From assembly GCA_038227045.1 (NCBI GenBank), contig JBBRQD010000033.1, forward strand, positions 1 through 51,604: a stretch of DNA of 51,604 nt. Reading direction: 5' to 3'. The notes beneath the pieces were generated by a model. It saw nothing but the letters and a program-made list of their open reading frames with translations. It did no database searches and was not told where the DNA came from. Origin of the DNA: JANXLS01 sp038227045. Lineage in GTDB: Bacteria > Planctomycetota > SZUA-567 > H5-PLA8. The stretch's first letter is position 1, and every line of letters starts with the position of its first letter. A program made the position numbers and the translations under genes. Below, piece by piece: positions 33,601-42,102 of this stretch.

Positions 33601-35364
33601 ACTGGTTAGCTGCGTTGCAAAGGTCCACTTCAGGATTGTGTTGTTGGCGGAATCGACCATGTAAACATTGCCCGCCGTATCCACTGCAATCCCGACCAGC
33701 GCGGGTGAAGCGGCCTTCACCACCGATCCCTTGCCGGCACTGGGCAGTCCCGAGGCATTGGCTCTGTATCGGAACACTGTGGGGGATGACACGGACGTGA
33801 TGGAAAAAGAACCGTTGTATCCGGCGACACTCATGTTGTTGGTGTCGACGACCCCCGTGATTGTCACAGCGTCTCCCTTTAACAGAGCCGGAGCGGCGGC
33901 GGACGTGGTTGTAATTGTCGCGGTGCTTCCCGTGACCGTCGCCGTTCCACCGCTTGCGTTGGCCAAGTTGCTCTTGGTGGCCGTATATTGGAACGTTGTG
34001 TCGCTGGAAACGCCCGAAATGGTAAACAATCCGTTGTAGTTGGTGTCGTTCACATTTGCGATGGCGACCTTGTCGCCGAACGAAAAGCCATGCGGAGACG
34101 CGGTGGTAATCGTCACGGCGCTTCCGGATGTCGTTGCCGTTCCGCCGCTTGCGTTGGCTAGATTGCTTGAGGATGCTTTGTATTGAAACGTTGTCGTGGA
34201 TGGCACGGCCGTAATGAAAAAAAGACCATTGTAGCCGGCACCCACCAATGAAATCGTCACCATATTGCCGGCCGAAAATCCATGCGGTGCGGGGGTGGTA
34301 ATCGTCACGGTGGTACCGGATTCGGTCGCGGTCATGATATTTGCGGTCAACGACTCCACCGCGCTGACGATGTTCGCAACGGCCGTTTCGGTCGCGCCCG
34401 GCACACTGGGATCCGCAATGGTCGCAACCGTGGGATAGCTGGTAATCACCGCATTCGAGGACACCAGTGTCGAAAGCGTCGTGCCGTCGAACTTCTTGAT
34501 TGTCTGACTGCCTGTGTCCGCAATGTAAACATTTCCGGCGGAGTCCACCGCCACCGCGCTGGGAGACAACAAGCCGCTGGAAACAATCGTTGAGACTGTC
34601 TGCGTGGATTCTGTCCATTTCTTGATGGCGTTGTTGTTTGTGTCAGCAATGTACACGTTGCCCGACGTGTCCACCGCCACGCCCAAAGGTGCGGCCAGTC
34701 CCGACGGCACCAATACAAACGGCCCACCCGCAGCAGTATACGTACTTCCTGCCTGAATCACCGTAATGAACTGACTGCCAATTAACAGAAAGCCCGTTCG
34801 CGTCGCGCCCGGATTGGTATCGAAAGTGAACACCAGATTTCCACTGCCAGAAAATGAACTGGACGAAATGTGCAGCCAACTGTTAAGTGGAAACGCCGAA
34901 TAGGTTGCATTTGCTGGCGTGACCGCAACCGTCACTGTATCCGTGCCCGAATCTGGGCTCTCCAATAATGTGTACGTAGCAGGAACAAGAGGAGGGCCAG
35001 AATAATCCGTCCCAGCCTGAACGACCGTCAGGGATTGGCCGCCGACCGAGATTGTTCCGGTTCGCGTTACGCCTGTATTGAGATCGAACGAAAAAGCCAC
35101 GCTGCCGCTGCCCGTGCCGCTGGCCGTTGTATGCAGCCACGCGCCAGTCGAAGACGCCGATGCCGTCCAAGAAGTGGATGACGGCGTGACCGTCAGCGAC
35201 ACCGAATCCGCACCGGCGCTTGAACTCTCCAAAACATTGGACGTGCCGAAAACAAACTGAGCACCCATGGCGGTTCCAGACAGAACGGCCAGTGCAAGCC
35301 AGCCCAGTACAATGCGGCTTACCCACGTCTGCGAAGCACCGTCGATCATTCTGTTCCAAACCAT
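27646..35364 (-). CDS. giant multi-domain secreted protein with NHL, FCCH-like, Ig-like and PKD modules
   Basis: About 2572 residues. The signal peptide is near the N-terminus (VSRIVLGWLALAVLSGTAMGA). Modules in order: two BACON-like sandwiches (WLHTTASGTGSGSVAFSF), NHL-type repeats (GVAVDTSGNVYIADTNNNAI), seven roughly 50-residue repeats of the type TITTxSPHGFxxGDxV that resemble FCCH domains, Ig-like domains, three 88-residue repeats with TCTSPQNYSNLADG, further Ig/cadherin-like strands, a PKD domain (VTWDFGDGSATLAG) and a C-terminal module shared with two neighbours. No enzyme motif. Probably surface or matrix adhesin. ATG 35364 puts the signal peptide close to the start; the frame is open to 35439. 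Last of five co-directional giant genes, 75 bases after its upstream neighbour. Confidence 0.88.
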   Translation of the reverse strand: MVWNRMIDGASQTWVSRIVLGWLALAVLSGTAMGAQFVFGTSNVLESSSAGADSVSLTVTPSSTSWTASASSTGAWLHTTASGTGSGSVAFSFDLNTGVTRTGTISVGGQSLTVVQAGTDYSGPPLVPATYTLLESPDSGTDTVTVAVTPANATYSAFPLNSWLHISSSSFSGSGNLVFTFDTNPGATRTGFLLIGSQFITVIQAGSTYTAAGGPFVLVPSGLAAPLGVAVDTSGNVYIADTNNNAIKKWTESTQTVSTIVSSGLLSPSAVAVDSAGNVYIADTGSQTIKKFDGTTLSTLVSSNAVITSYPTVATIADPSVPGATETAVANIVSAVESLTANIMTATESGTTVTITTPAPHGFSAGNMVTISLVGAGYNGLFFITAVPSTTTFQYKASSSNLANASGGTATTSGSAVTITTASPHGFSFGDKVAIANVNDTNYNGLFTISGVSSDTTFQYTATKSNLANASGGTATVTGSTATITTTSAAAPALLKGDAVTITGVVDTNNMSVAGYNGSFSITSVSSPTVFRYRANASGLPSAGKGSVVKAASPALVGIAVDTAGNVYMVDSANNTILKWTFATQLTSTLISGLTGASGVAVDTVGNLYISSSSGNSISKWTAATQTTTTLISTGLKTPIGVAVDGSGNVYISDAGSGAFKKWSAATQTLSTLAIPRSTSSSATIAASNVPGATEMTVATVATATEKSTATISTATESGTTVTITTSTPHGFSAGKIVVISGVGTGFDGTWLITSAPSTTTFQYTASASNLTGASTGTASVSGSAATLSATVSNAVESGTTVTITTTSPHGFTLGNTVILSGIGTGYDGSFTITAVQSNMSFQYTAKTSNLAGASSGMAFVTGITVTVTTTSPHGFSLNDHVTIANVDQTGYNGSFTISNVPTNTTFQFASSVTNLPAGAGGMATASGTTATITTTAPHGFTQGSSIALANVGSGYDGMYTILSIPSPTTFRFTAAAGLSNAGGGTVTATKFPTLGGVAASAIGNVYFTDTGTNQVEEQPNAFVDVNAKREPLTAGSDSLPAIIPTTLNLAGPFLPTSDQGWLSIGTITNGVDVVPFSFTLTGSVRTANITLLGRNVSVVQSASPLLIGVRSLSSDGYYVAGSTVSLEVNFSDAVNVTGAPLLTLATGSVNKNATYTSGNGGTTLTFTYNVQAGDASAHLDYLNTAALTLNGGTIKLASDNVTNAPLTLPAPGAAGSLSANSNLIIDTTPPSPPVNLALASGSDTGISASDGITKNTSPKVTGTAEANSTVTLFDTFGGNTTMLGSVAADSSGNWTIQLSALTEGTHSLTAKAKDAAGNVSVASTALPVIIDSIAPNAPVIAAPVDGSIGTNNKPTFSGTSEVNSTVNVYIDGALAGQPTADAIGNWSITPTSPLTEGARSVKASATDVAGNTSVFSAANAFTIDTTPPVATITSQPSNPTNSKSAAFIFKGTDTGGSGVNHLECALDLAPFATCTSPQNYSNLADGPHTFNVRGVDNAGNVSATMSYSWTIDTTPPVVTITSQPSNPANSKSATFTFNGTDTGGSGVNHLECALDLAPFATCTSPQNYSNLADGPHTFNVRGVDNAGNVSATMSCSWTIDTTPPVVTITSQPSNPTNSKSAAFAFNGTDTGGSGVNHLECALDLAPFANCTSPQNYSNLADGTYTFNVRGVDNAGNMSATKSYSWTINSIGPTVASVAVPADGYYRAGQVLNFTVTFTTNVTVTGTNNTLGLTIGAASKTAVFISKTANSVTYAYTVQSGDNDSDGITVGAIALNTTTIQDAATNNANVSLTGHVPSTVGILVNTMSPTALSIARMSPSGQYTNASSVVFAVTFSESVSGVDKTDFTLTLSGMTTTPPLVVAGNGASYTVTVNGVSGNGTLGLNLINDGTIKNVGGNPLAAGLTGPTYTVDQNPPSVTIGAPSQTSANKGDFITYLVTYFDTYFNSATLSANDITLNSSGGASASFSVSGSGSTRIVTLTNLSGNGTLGISIGAGTATDLAGNSASAPAPSATFSVFTSPLSIAISGPSVASSKTGPVSYTLTYSGTSGFTTVGAINIQNAIALNASLNATATVLVTAIDNAHYTVTLSNVSGAGTLGFSVAAGTASDGVGNVAGPAGPSATFLVNSLPVASVAFDNSVPKTNDMLTASVTTSDADNDPVLLTYVWKVNGAPKRTIVKTANVMDTFDLSVAGNGNKFDTITVEVTPNDGSANGTVATATETVVNTAPAVTGVQLSIVKHLPVIGNPSDALLLQSNDTLVAAVAAIDLDNDAVLLNYVWKVNGLIKKRTLATYTATDSLDLSVPGNGDAGDAISLEVTPSDGIAVGSTFSVGATVAVPTFVSPPTFSAGTAVAGLTVMFAAAANPADATVTWDFGDGSATLAGTAVQHIYAAAGNYTVTVTLQDPISLLTTTTTVSLTISGGNVLPGTAAAHVTKGSVKLTGPADSIGFKTTIPFPLQGDLTQLPLSVNIGGINQTIHFSKTGSAVNAPNVKAKLTVKSHRGIVTAQNAKLQFTISGANFKSLLSQGVAADSNGLPTKITIEIGFNGVTLSYVDTVIFKTTKKVTTGKFGFK
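30311..31102 (-). repeat. three tandem 264-bp (88-codon) repeats
   Basis: Within the giant gene, the start of each unit recurs at 30311, 30575 and 30839, exactly 264 bases apart. Units two and three are nearly identical in DNA, including synonymous positions, so the expansion is recent. Each unit encodes an Ig-like domain with SGVNHLECALDLAPFA and a paired-Cys CTSPQ motif. Confidence 0.93.
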
Positions 35365-35439
35365 TTTCGTCACCACTTTCCTTGGCAAAACCACGAGCGA
35401 ACGGCACGTCAAATCAAGACTGTTGCGTTCGCGGCCCAC

Positions 35440-38400
35440 TTAATTATTGCCAAACTTAGAAAGCCCCGGGAAATTCTTCGTGACGTACGGAAGTGGCGTC
35501 ACAAACGTTCCTTCAATTCCGCCAACCTTGACGTCAATCAGTGCTTTCTTCGGCCGTCCATTCGCGTCCAGTCCCACTCGTGTGGAAGCGTCCCTCTTGA
35601 TGTCCCCGGCATTGATCGCGAAGGCAAATCGTAGTTCCTTTGAATTGACCGCTTTGAACGTCACAGCGCCTCCCCGTGTATAAACTTTGCCGCGCTGTAC
35701 GACACCCAAGGTTCTATTCAGCCCGTTAAAATTGATTGATAATGCGGATCCGACAAGATTCGCCCCGGTTGAGTTCGGAATCGTACACTGAAAAATGAGC
35801 AGTTCTGGGAACAACCGGATTTTCCCTTTTTGAATCTTTAATGGCTGCGTACCCAAGTAGTAAGTGTTGTGGCCTGGCTCCAGATCAACGACTGTCACAC
35901 TCAGCGTTTTCGTCGCTGTAAGTCCGGTCTCTATGTCTTTAGCAGTCACCGTTACGGTATAGGTACCGCTCGCCATGTAAATGAACTCGGGATTATTCCC
36001 CGTCACCGTTCCCAGTCCCACCCCGAAATCCCACGTCGCTATAGCGTTTTCCGGGCTTGTCGCGACGCTGAACGTCGCCGGAAGATCAGCGACAACTGTC
36101 GCCGAATTATTGCCGATGGCGGGATTGGGATAGACAATCGGCCCGCTGATGATAATGACGGCAGGTGTCACCGAAACAGGCGCGCTCGTGCCGGTTGCGA
36201 TGGCGAAGAGTGCGTCCGTCGCAGTGGCAGTCTGGTTTCCAACGGTCAGGAACGTCACATTAAATGTGCCCGTTCCACTGGTCAGCTTGGCGTCGGGAGG
36301 GAGCTTTGCACCGCTGTCCGTGCTGCTGGTTAGGTGTACGTTTCCCGTATAATTCGTTGTCAAATTATTAAACGCATCGTAGCCCGTGACGATGAAAATG
36401 GCGGGGTGTCCGGCGACCACCGTGGACGGGCCTATGACGACGAAATTAGCCACTGGAGCGGGTACGACCAATACGCCGTCGCTCGTGCCTTTCGCCGCGG
36501 TTGTGATCGTATCTGCGGCGGTGATAGTCTGCACACCCGCCGTGTTGAACGTCGTGGTAAACGTACCCGATCCATTGGTCAGCGTCGTGTCCGGCGGAGG
36601 AATCAGTTGGATGTCCGACGAACTGGTGAAATGCACTGTGCCCATATAGCCGAATTCAATGTTGCCATACGCGTCATAGGCCGTGAGCGTAACGCTGGTC
36701 GGAACGCCTGCCGTCGCGTTGGGCGGTGACGCCACTACAAACAGCGCCAATGGTCCCACGGACGTGGGCGTCACGGCGCTGATTCCGGTGAATCCTATCG
36801 CCGTGTCCGTCGCGGTGATTGTCCAATTGCCGACCGTCTTAAGAGTGCCGCCAAGGCTGAACGTGTGCACGCCGGCGTCGCCAGCAACAAATGTATAATC
36901 CACCGGGAAAACGGCTTGCCCGTCCGTGCTGGTGAATTGCACAGTTCCCGTGTACGACGGATCGGGGCTGCCGAAATCGTCCACCGCCATGACGACGATA
37001 TCGAAGGGCGCTCCGGCCACCGCCGCAGAAGGGATAGTGACCAGGAACCGCGAAGCGGGTTTTCGCAAATCGACCGTCAGCGAGGTGGATTGATAGCTGA
37101 CCCGCGCCACGAACCCCAGCGGATTGTTGATAACGTGAGCCGTCGGGAGAATGTTGACGCCCGTTTCGTTCGGTACGTTTGTGAACCGGGGAATCGTCCC
37201 GGTCCGGCTGGTCCACTGCAGCGGGCTCTGCGCGTTTCCCGACGTGCCGGAGAAGACCCCGTCGGTGCCTAAACCCTCCACGTCAAGAATGAGGTACGCC
37301 GCACCGCCGAAGTTCAACGTCGACGTGATGAGTTGATCGTAGTCGATTCCAGGAACGCCATAATTGCCCAAATGCAAGACAACTTTGCTACTAGCAGAGA
37401 AACTGGTTTGCCCTGCATTATTTAAAATTCCGTTGCCCGTGCTTGCGGGTGCGATCGCCAACTCCGGAAAGCCGGGATTGAGCGAGCCATTGCTGCCGTT
37501 GAAATTTAAACCGGAGGAAAAAGTGGCACCTAGGTTGTTTCCAATCGCCCCGCCCGCCGCGCTAACCGCCTTAGCGTATCCGATGACATTGTTCGTCAAT
37601 TTGCCGCCATTGATCAACACGTTGCCGGAGAAACCATTGGACAGAGACCGTGAAATTACCACATTTCCGCTGCCGATCTTACTGACGTTTGAAGTGCCGC
37701 CGATTTGGGCGTTAATGGCCAAATCGCCGGACGCATTGTAGGGCGTCAGGTCGACGTCAAGCGTCGTGCCTGCATTGTTTGCGAGTATCAGAAAGCCCAT
37801 TCCGTTGTCGTCGATTGAAGCAAAGCCCGAGTCTTGCAAGTCGGGAAATCCCGGAGTGCCGGACGCGAAGTTCGAACTGGGCGACGCAATCACGTTTCGC
37901 GTAGTCACGTTGCCCGCGAGAGTCAGCGTTCCTCCGGCGAGGTCAGCTTTGGCGACGGCGAGGCCGCTGCGCAGCGTCAGGTTCCCGATCGTCTGTGAAA
38001 AGCCGCTTCCCAAGTACAGTTGGCCGGTACTGTTGATTTCCACATTGGCCGGTGAAAGTGTCGTGCCGAGTTGCTGAACGTTGGTCTGGAAATTAAGCGC
38101 GTCGCCTAGCGTTGTCCCTCGATTGTCGCCGATGACCACTGTGGTTCCCGAAGGGATAACGGGTACTGTCGAGCCGAGTCCCAAATTGCCGGACAGAATC
38201 CACGTCGCTCCCGTATAGAAAAAGGCTCCGTTGGCGTGCGGGGTGCCGGTAATCTGAAACGACTTATTCGAGCCCGTGGCGGGGCTGGTGTTTATCGTCA
38301 GGTTGGCGCTCTGCGTAATGGCAACGTTGTTCAGCGTGATGTTCGCCTGATCCGTGGTAATGATGCCTTCGACAGGAACAAACCCGCTGTTCGGAATGGG

Positions 38401-40299
38401 TACGTTGGCCGCATTGCCGATTCCGACAATGCCCGCCGTGGCAAATTCGAGTTGATCTTTCGGGCCGTCGAAGGAAGGATTGGCATGGCCTACAAACGTA
38501 ATGACGGAACCGGTCGCGCTGCCATTGAACAACGCGCCGCTGGACAGAATCAATCGATAGCCATTCAGCTGAATGGTGAACCCATTCAAATTTAGTGAGT
38601 TGACATATAGGTCGCGGTCGAGACCGGAGTCGCCGTTTAATTTGAGATTTTCCGCGCCTGTTCCAAAATAGGTCGCCACCGAGGCGCGGTTGAAACCCGT
38701 GTTGCTCGTCACCAGGCTCGCACACGCGCCAATGCCGGTGTTGCCGTTCAACCCGTGCGTGGCCAAATCCGTCGCCGCAACCGCCAACGAAGGATCGCCG
38801 CTGACCGCACACAAGGTCGCAAAGGGCAGCAAGCCGTTCGCATTGCCGGCCCCCGGCACCAACCCCGCGCCGCTCCCCAGCGCGCTAAACACAATCGTGT
38901 TAGTGGAACCGAGATTGGTGCCCGCGAATACGACAATCGATCCTGGATATCGTTTTAACGTTCCGACGGTAATCGTATTGTTGAAGCTCCCCAAGTTCAC
39001 GGTGTTCGCGCCGATGATGCCGGAAGCGGAATTGCCCAGATCGAGTTCGCCAAACTGTTCGTTCGACGCCGTTCCGCCGCCGACAGCCACGTTGAAATTC
39101 AAAATGCCGCCATCCAGTTCGACAAAGGCGGTCCCGGAACCACTGAGGCGGCTGTTTGTCAACTGGGTGCGGTTGTCGACCGCCAGCGTTCCTCCCAGCC
39201 CCACGACATACCCGCTGGTTGTCATCGTGCCGCCGACTTGCCCGGCGGCGGGAGAATCGAGCAGCAGCGTCGCGCCGAGAACACTGGTCACGCCGGTATA
39301 GCTGCACGCGTCCTGCATCTCTAAAATGCCGCTGTTCGTACCGACCACGGTCAAACTCTTCGAAGCCCCTGGACCTTGAGCGATGCTTCCGGTGATGTTT
39401 CCGTTCCTTCCGGCAAGTATCAACGTCTGGCTGCTGACATTGATGCTGCTATTTGCTTGGAGGGTTATGTTGCTCCAAAAGGTAATCGGCCCGTTCCCAG
39501 GCGTCATTGTCAAAGCGCCGTTGCCGCCAAAACCAAAGCCGCTCAGGCGCAGAGCGTTTTGAACGCCGTTGACGCCCAGTTGCAGCGTACCCGAGGTCGT
39601 GGCACTGTTGACCGTGACCGCGGCCAGCCCCAATGCATTCACGTTGTCCGCAATCACTATTCCGTTGTTGATCGTGGTGCCGCCAATAAAATTGTTGGCG
39701 TGAGTGATGTCCACGTTGCCGGTACCATTGCACACGATGCCGCCGTTGCCTGTCACGTTGGTCACAGTGCCATTGATCACCAGATCGCCGAAACCGCTGT
39801 AAGTCATGCCGGCGTTGCCTAAATCGACGATGCCGTTGAGTAGCAGCTGATTCCGCGTACTGCCCGATGCCGGGTTGATCACGCTGACGGCCACGCTGCT
39901 CGTCGCGACGCCAAACGTGATGTCCGAGCTAATCGTGTTCGCGCCGGCGTTATTCGTGGCGTGCGTGATGCCGCCGGTGAATCCCAGTTTGTTCCCCACG
40001 AAAGTCCAGCCATTCGAGAACAGCTTGAGCGAATTGAATGCGGTTCCCGGCGGAAGATCGTTGCGAACCATGCCCGGCGGAACGGCGGGATCCAGCGGAA
40101 AAATGAGATTGTCGCCGGTGCCGGGGATGGTGTTGTTGATCCAATTGGCGGGGGTCGAAAAGTTGGAGCCGCCCCCTCCTTTCCAAGTGAAGTCCGCACC
40201 CCAAACGTATGACTGCGCGGCACACAGAACACCCAGGCACAACAGGACGACCCAGTACGTACTGCAACAATTCGTTCGCGTAAAATACGTCGTGTTCAT
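35440..40299 (-). CDS. giant secreted protein with autotransporter-strand-like and Ig/PKD modules
   Basis: 1619 residues. The signal peptide is VVLLCLGVLCAAQSYVWGA. The mature part starts DFTWKGGGGSNFSTPANW, typical of autotransporter-associated beta-strand repeat proteins, and continues with Gly/Asn-rich beta-helix-like repeats (ITHANNFIGGTTINNGIV) over about 1000 residues. Then come three Ig/filamin-like domains (VAGAPFDIVVMAVDDFG, TAGVPTSVTLTAYDAYG, VAGHPAIFIVTGYDAFN), one PKD domain (ATWDFGVGLG) and the shared C-terminal module. There is no 12-strand autotransporter barrel, so export must use another route. The start ATG overlaps the upstream TGA by 4 bp (ATGA), so it is coupled to the 581-residue protein. 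Probably a surface fibre or adhesin. Confidence 0.87.
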   Translation of the reverse strand: MNTTYFTRTNCCSTYWVVLLCLGVLCAAQSYVWGADFTWKGGGGSNFSTPANWINNTIPGTGDNLIFPLDPAVPPGMVRNDLPPGTAFNSLKLFSNGWTFVGNKLGFTGGITHATNNAGANTISSDITFGVATSSVAVSVINPASGSTRNQLLLNGIVDLGNAGMTYSGFGDLVINGTVTNVTGNGGIVCNGTGNVDITHANNFIGGTTINNGIVIADNVNALGLAAVTVNSATTSGTLQLGVNGVQNALRLSGFGFGGNGALTMTPGNGPITFWSNITLQANSSINVSSQTLILAGRNGNITGSIAQGPGASKSLTVVGTNSGILEMQDACSYTGVTSVLGATLLLDSPAAGQVGGTMTTSGYVVGLGGTLAVDNRTQLTNSRLSGSGTAFVELDGGILNFNVAVGGGTASNEQFGELDLGNSASGIIGANTVNLGSFNNTITVGTLKRYPGSIVVFAGTNLGSTNTIVFSALGSGAGLVPGAGNANGLLPFATLCAVSGDPSLAVAATDLATHGLNGNTGIGACASLVTSNTGFNRASVATYFGTGAENLKLNGDSGLDRDLYVNSLNLNGFTIQLNGYRLILSSGALFNGSATGSVITFVGHANPSFDGPKDQLEFATAGIVGIGNAANVPIPNSGFVPVEGIITTDQANITLNNVAITQSANLTINTSPATGSNKSFQITGTPHANGAFFYTGATWILSGNLGLGSTVPVIPSGTTVVIGDNRGTTLGDALNFQTNVQQLGTTLSPANVEINSTGQLYLGSGFSQTIGNLTLRSGLAVAKADLAGGTLTLAGNVTTRNVIASPSSNFASGTPGFPDLQDSGFASIDDNGMGFLILANNAGTTLDVDLTPYNASGDLAINAQIGGTSNVSKIGSGNVVISRSLSNGFSGNVLINGGKLTNNVIGYAKAVSAAGGAIGNNLGATFSSGLNFNGSNGSLNPGFPELAIAPASTGNGILNNAGQTSFSASSKVVLHLGNYGVPGIDYDQLITSTLNFGGAAYLILDVEGLGTDGVFSGTSGNAQSPLQWTSRTGTIPRFTNVPNETGVNILPTAHVINNPLGFVARVSYQSTSLTVDLRKPASRFLVTIPSAAVAGAPFDIVVMAVDDFGSPDPSYTGTVQFTSTDGQAVFPVDYTFVAGDAGVHTFSLGGTLKTVGNWTITATDTAIGFTGISAVTPTSVGPLALFVVASPPNATAGVPTSVTLTAYDAYGNIEFGYMGTVHFTSSSDIQLIPPPDTTLTNGSGTFTTTFNTAGVQTITAADTITTAAKGTSDGVLVVPAPVANFVVIGPSTVVAGHPAIFIVTGYDAFNNLTTNYTGNVHLTSSTDSGAKLPPDAKLTSGTGTFNVTFLTVGNQTATATDALFAIATGTSAPVSVTPAVIIISGPIVYPNPAIGNNSATVVADLPATFSVATSPENAIATWDFGVGLGTVTGNNPEFIYMASGTYTVTVTAKDIETGLTATKTLSVTVVDLEPGHNTYYLGTQPLKIQKGKIRLFPELLIFQCTIPNSTGANLVGSALSINFNGLNRTLGVVQRGKVYTRGGAVTFKAVNSKELRFAFAINAGDIKRDASTRVGLDANGRPKKALIDVKVGGIEGTFVTPLPYVTKNFPGLSKFGNN

Positions 40300-42041
40300 C
40301 GAATATCCTCATTCCCTGGTCTCGCAGACGGTTTGGGCCGTGGCCGGTTAATCGCTTTCAATATGTCAGGAAGAACAGATCCGACTGCTCGCAAAACATC
40401 TTCCACCGGCGCATAGGGTAACATGCTCTGCACTCGCGCGCGGCCGTTCTCGAATCCAACCGCCGTAGTCCAGAGGTCGCCGCCCGCTTTCACGTTTTTC
40501 GTGTTTTCAGACCCGGGTTCTTTGGGCGGTTGTACCATCGCGGCAAGCTGCGGAAGATCGACGTCGAGATAAATCGATTGCCGCGCATCGAAGACCCGTT
40601 CGGATTGCAGTGTGAGGCCCGCCGGGTTTCTACCAGCCGAAATGCGATCAAGAAGTTTGTCGAGTGTCGCGGGTGACATGGACGAAACACTGACGCCTTT
40701 TTCGATTGCCGATTGCATTTGCCACTTGTTTAAGGCCGGCAACTTTTCCAGCTGTGGAAAACGTTTATGATCGACCTTGGATATGTCCAATTCCAACGTC
40801 GATAAACCGACTGTCGTCTCGCCGTGCTTTCGTTCGTTCCGTGAAAATTTTGCATCCAGCATAAAATTCATTAAGCCCATCAATTTCGGTATCAGGTTGT
40901 CGGCCTTCAACGGAGCGAGCAGGTTATCGGCGGCCATCCACTGTTTCTCCGCGTTGACAACCGTGGAGAGGCTGTACGACTGCAAAGTCTTACCGCCCAA
41001 CGACAAAAATGTCTCACCGCCCCAGGCCGCGCTGTCTTCGATCAGCGCGCTCATGAAATTCGAATTCGCCCACTCCTTCAGCCGTTCATCCGCCGCCACC
41101 GCAGCTTTTAGTTTTACGAATGCAGCCTCTTGCGCGCGCGGGTTTCCAAACAGATGCAGCGACATGATGCTTTTCTCTACCAACGGTTCAAGCTTGCCGG
41201 GAGCGGCGGTGGATGGCGCCACGAGAAACGACTCAAGAACGGAATCTTTCTTTGCTTCAAATCGCATGTCCACCAACAGCGCATTGTCCGTCAAATCTGC
41301 GTCGATTTGAAACACCGCAACTTGCTCAAAAAAACCGTCGCTCAAGTTGCGAAACGCCAAAGTCATGGCTTCAAAATCGCGAACTGTCAACCCGTTGCGC
41401 TCGAAAAATGCTTCTTCGGCGGGCGACCACTTACGATGCACAAGCGTCTCGGTACGCTTCACGTTACCGGCCTCGCGCCCTTCGAACAGCGCAGCGAGAT
41501 TGAACCCCATGCGTAATCCTGACTTGGGAGCGCTCGCGAGCACGCTCCTATACTGAGCCATCGCGGCATTACCCTTGGCCACGGATTCGACCGTTGAGGC
41601 AGCCACAATCACGCCGTTCTCGGTCGCAGTGCGAAAGCCCGCTTCGTGCAGCGCCGCGTCAACCTTGGTATCGGCGGACACGACAAAGAAAGCGCGTTCG
41701 AGGTTCGCAAAGACAACGGCCGCATCCTTATTTTCCGGAACAAAAAAAAGCACCACAATCGGTTTGTCGCCGGCGCTTTTAAGAACCGCCGGATCCCCCA
41801 GCAACCGGCCGGCAAGTTCCTTTGCCGAGCCAGATGTGTAAACATCCGGCTTCAACGCGGACGTTGCGCGAGCGTCGAGTGTGTCGAGCAACTGCCCTGG
41901 GTTCACGAGCATCGAGTAGCCCGCCACCTCGCCCGAGACACGTGGATCGGTTTTGGAAATGGTTTCCTCCGCAGAGGTGCCCGCGATAATCGCCGCGAGT
42001 ACTAAATAAATCCAACCGCTTACACGCCACAACTTATCCAT
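40296..42041 (-). CDS. exported protein of unknown function, coupled to the 1619-residue protein
   Basis: 581 residues with a signal peptide (VSGWIYLVLAAIIAGTSA-EE). The rest is alpha/beta and helical, without recognised motifs: one part has KPIVVLFFVPENKDAAVVFANLERAFFVV, another LSTLELDISKVDHKRFPQLEKLP. It ends with Pro/Arg-rich RPRPKPSARPGNEDIR. The start at ATG 42041 has a strong AAGGGGGTG just upstream; 18 further residues are open before it but unconvincing. Its TGA overlaps the next start by 4 bp, so the two proteins are probably made in fixed ratio. It could be a chaperone, assembly factor or secretion helper for the large proteins, but this is an inference from position only. Confidence 0.75.
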   Translation of the reverse strand: MDKLWRVSGWIYLVLAAIIAGTSAEETISKTDPRVSGEVAGYSMLVNPGQLLDTLDARATSALKPDVYTSGSAKELAGRLLGDPAVLKSAGDKPIVVLFFVPENKDAAVVFANLERAFFVVSADTKVDAALHEAGFRTATENGVIVAASTVESVAKGNAAMAQYRSVLASAPKSGLRMGFNLAALFEGREAGNVKRTETLVHRKWSPAEEAFFERNGLTVRDFEAMTLAFRNLSDGFFEQVAVFQIDADLTDNALLVDMRFEAKKDSVLESFLVAPSTAAPGKLEPLVEKSIMSLHLFGNPRAQEAAFVKLKAAVAADERLKEWANSNFMSALIEDSAAWGGETFLSLGGKTLQSYSLSTVVNAEKQWMAADNLLAPLKADNLIPKLMGLMNFMLDAKFSRNERKHGETTVGLSTLELDISKVDHKRFPQLEKLPALNKWQMQSAIEKGVSVSSMSPATLDKLLDRISAGRNPAGLTLQSERVFDARQSIYLDVDLPQLAAMVQPPKEPGSENTKNVKAGGDLWTTAVGFENGRARVQSMLPYAPVEDVLRAVGSVLPDILKAINRPRPKPSARPGNEDIR

Positions 42042-42102
42042 AACACCCCCTTCGCTCACGGCTCGCTGATATCGCGTTGGAACCCCATCAAACATTGAAA
42101 AG

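Noticed and set aside
33383..34618. 411-codon minus-strand frame inside the largest gene
   Set aside because: It is out of frame with the secreted protein, which has clear NHL and FCCH-like repeats here. The alternative translation is Arg/His/Gly-rich with no fold.
35440..40299. Classical type V autotransporter
   Set aside because: The passenger-like strands are present, but the C-terminus is the PKD plus shared module, with no beta-barrel translocator pattern or terminal Phe.
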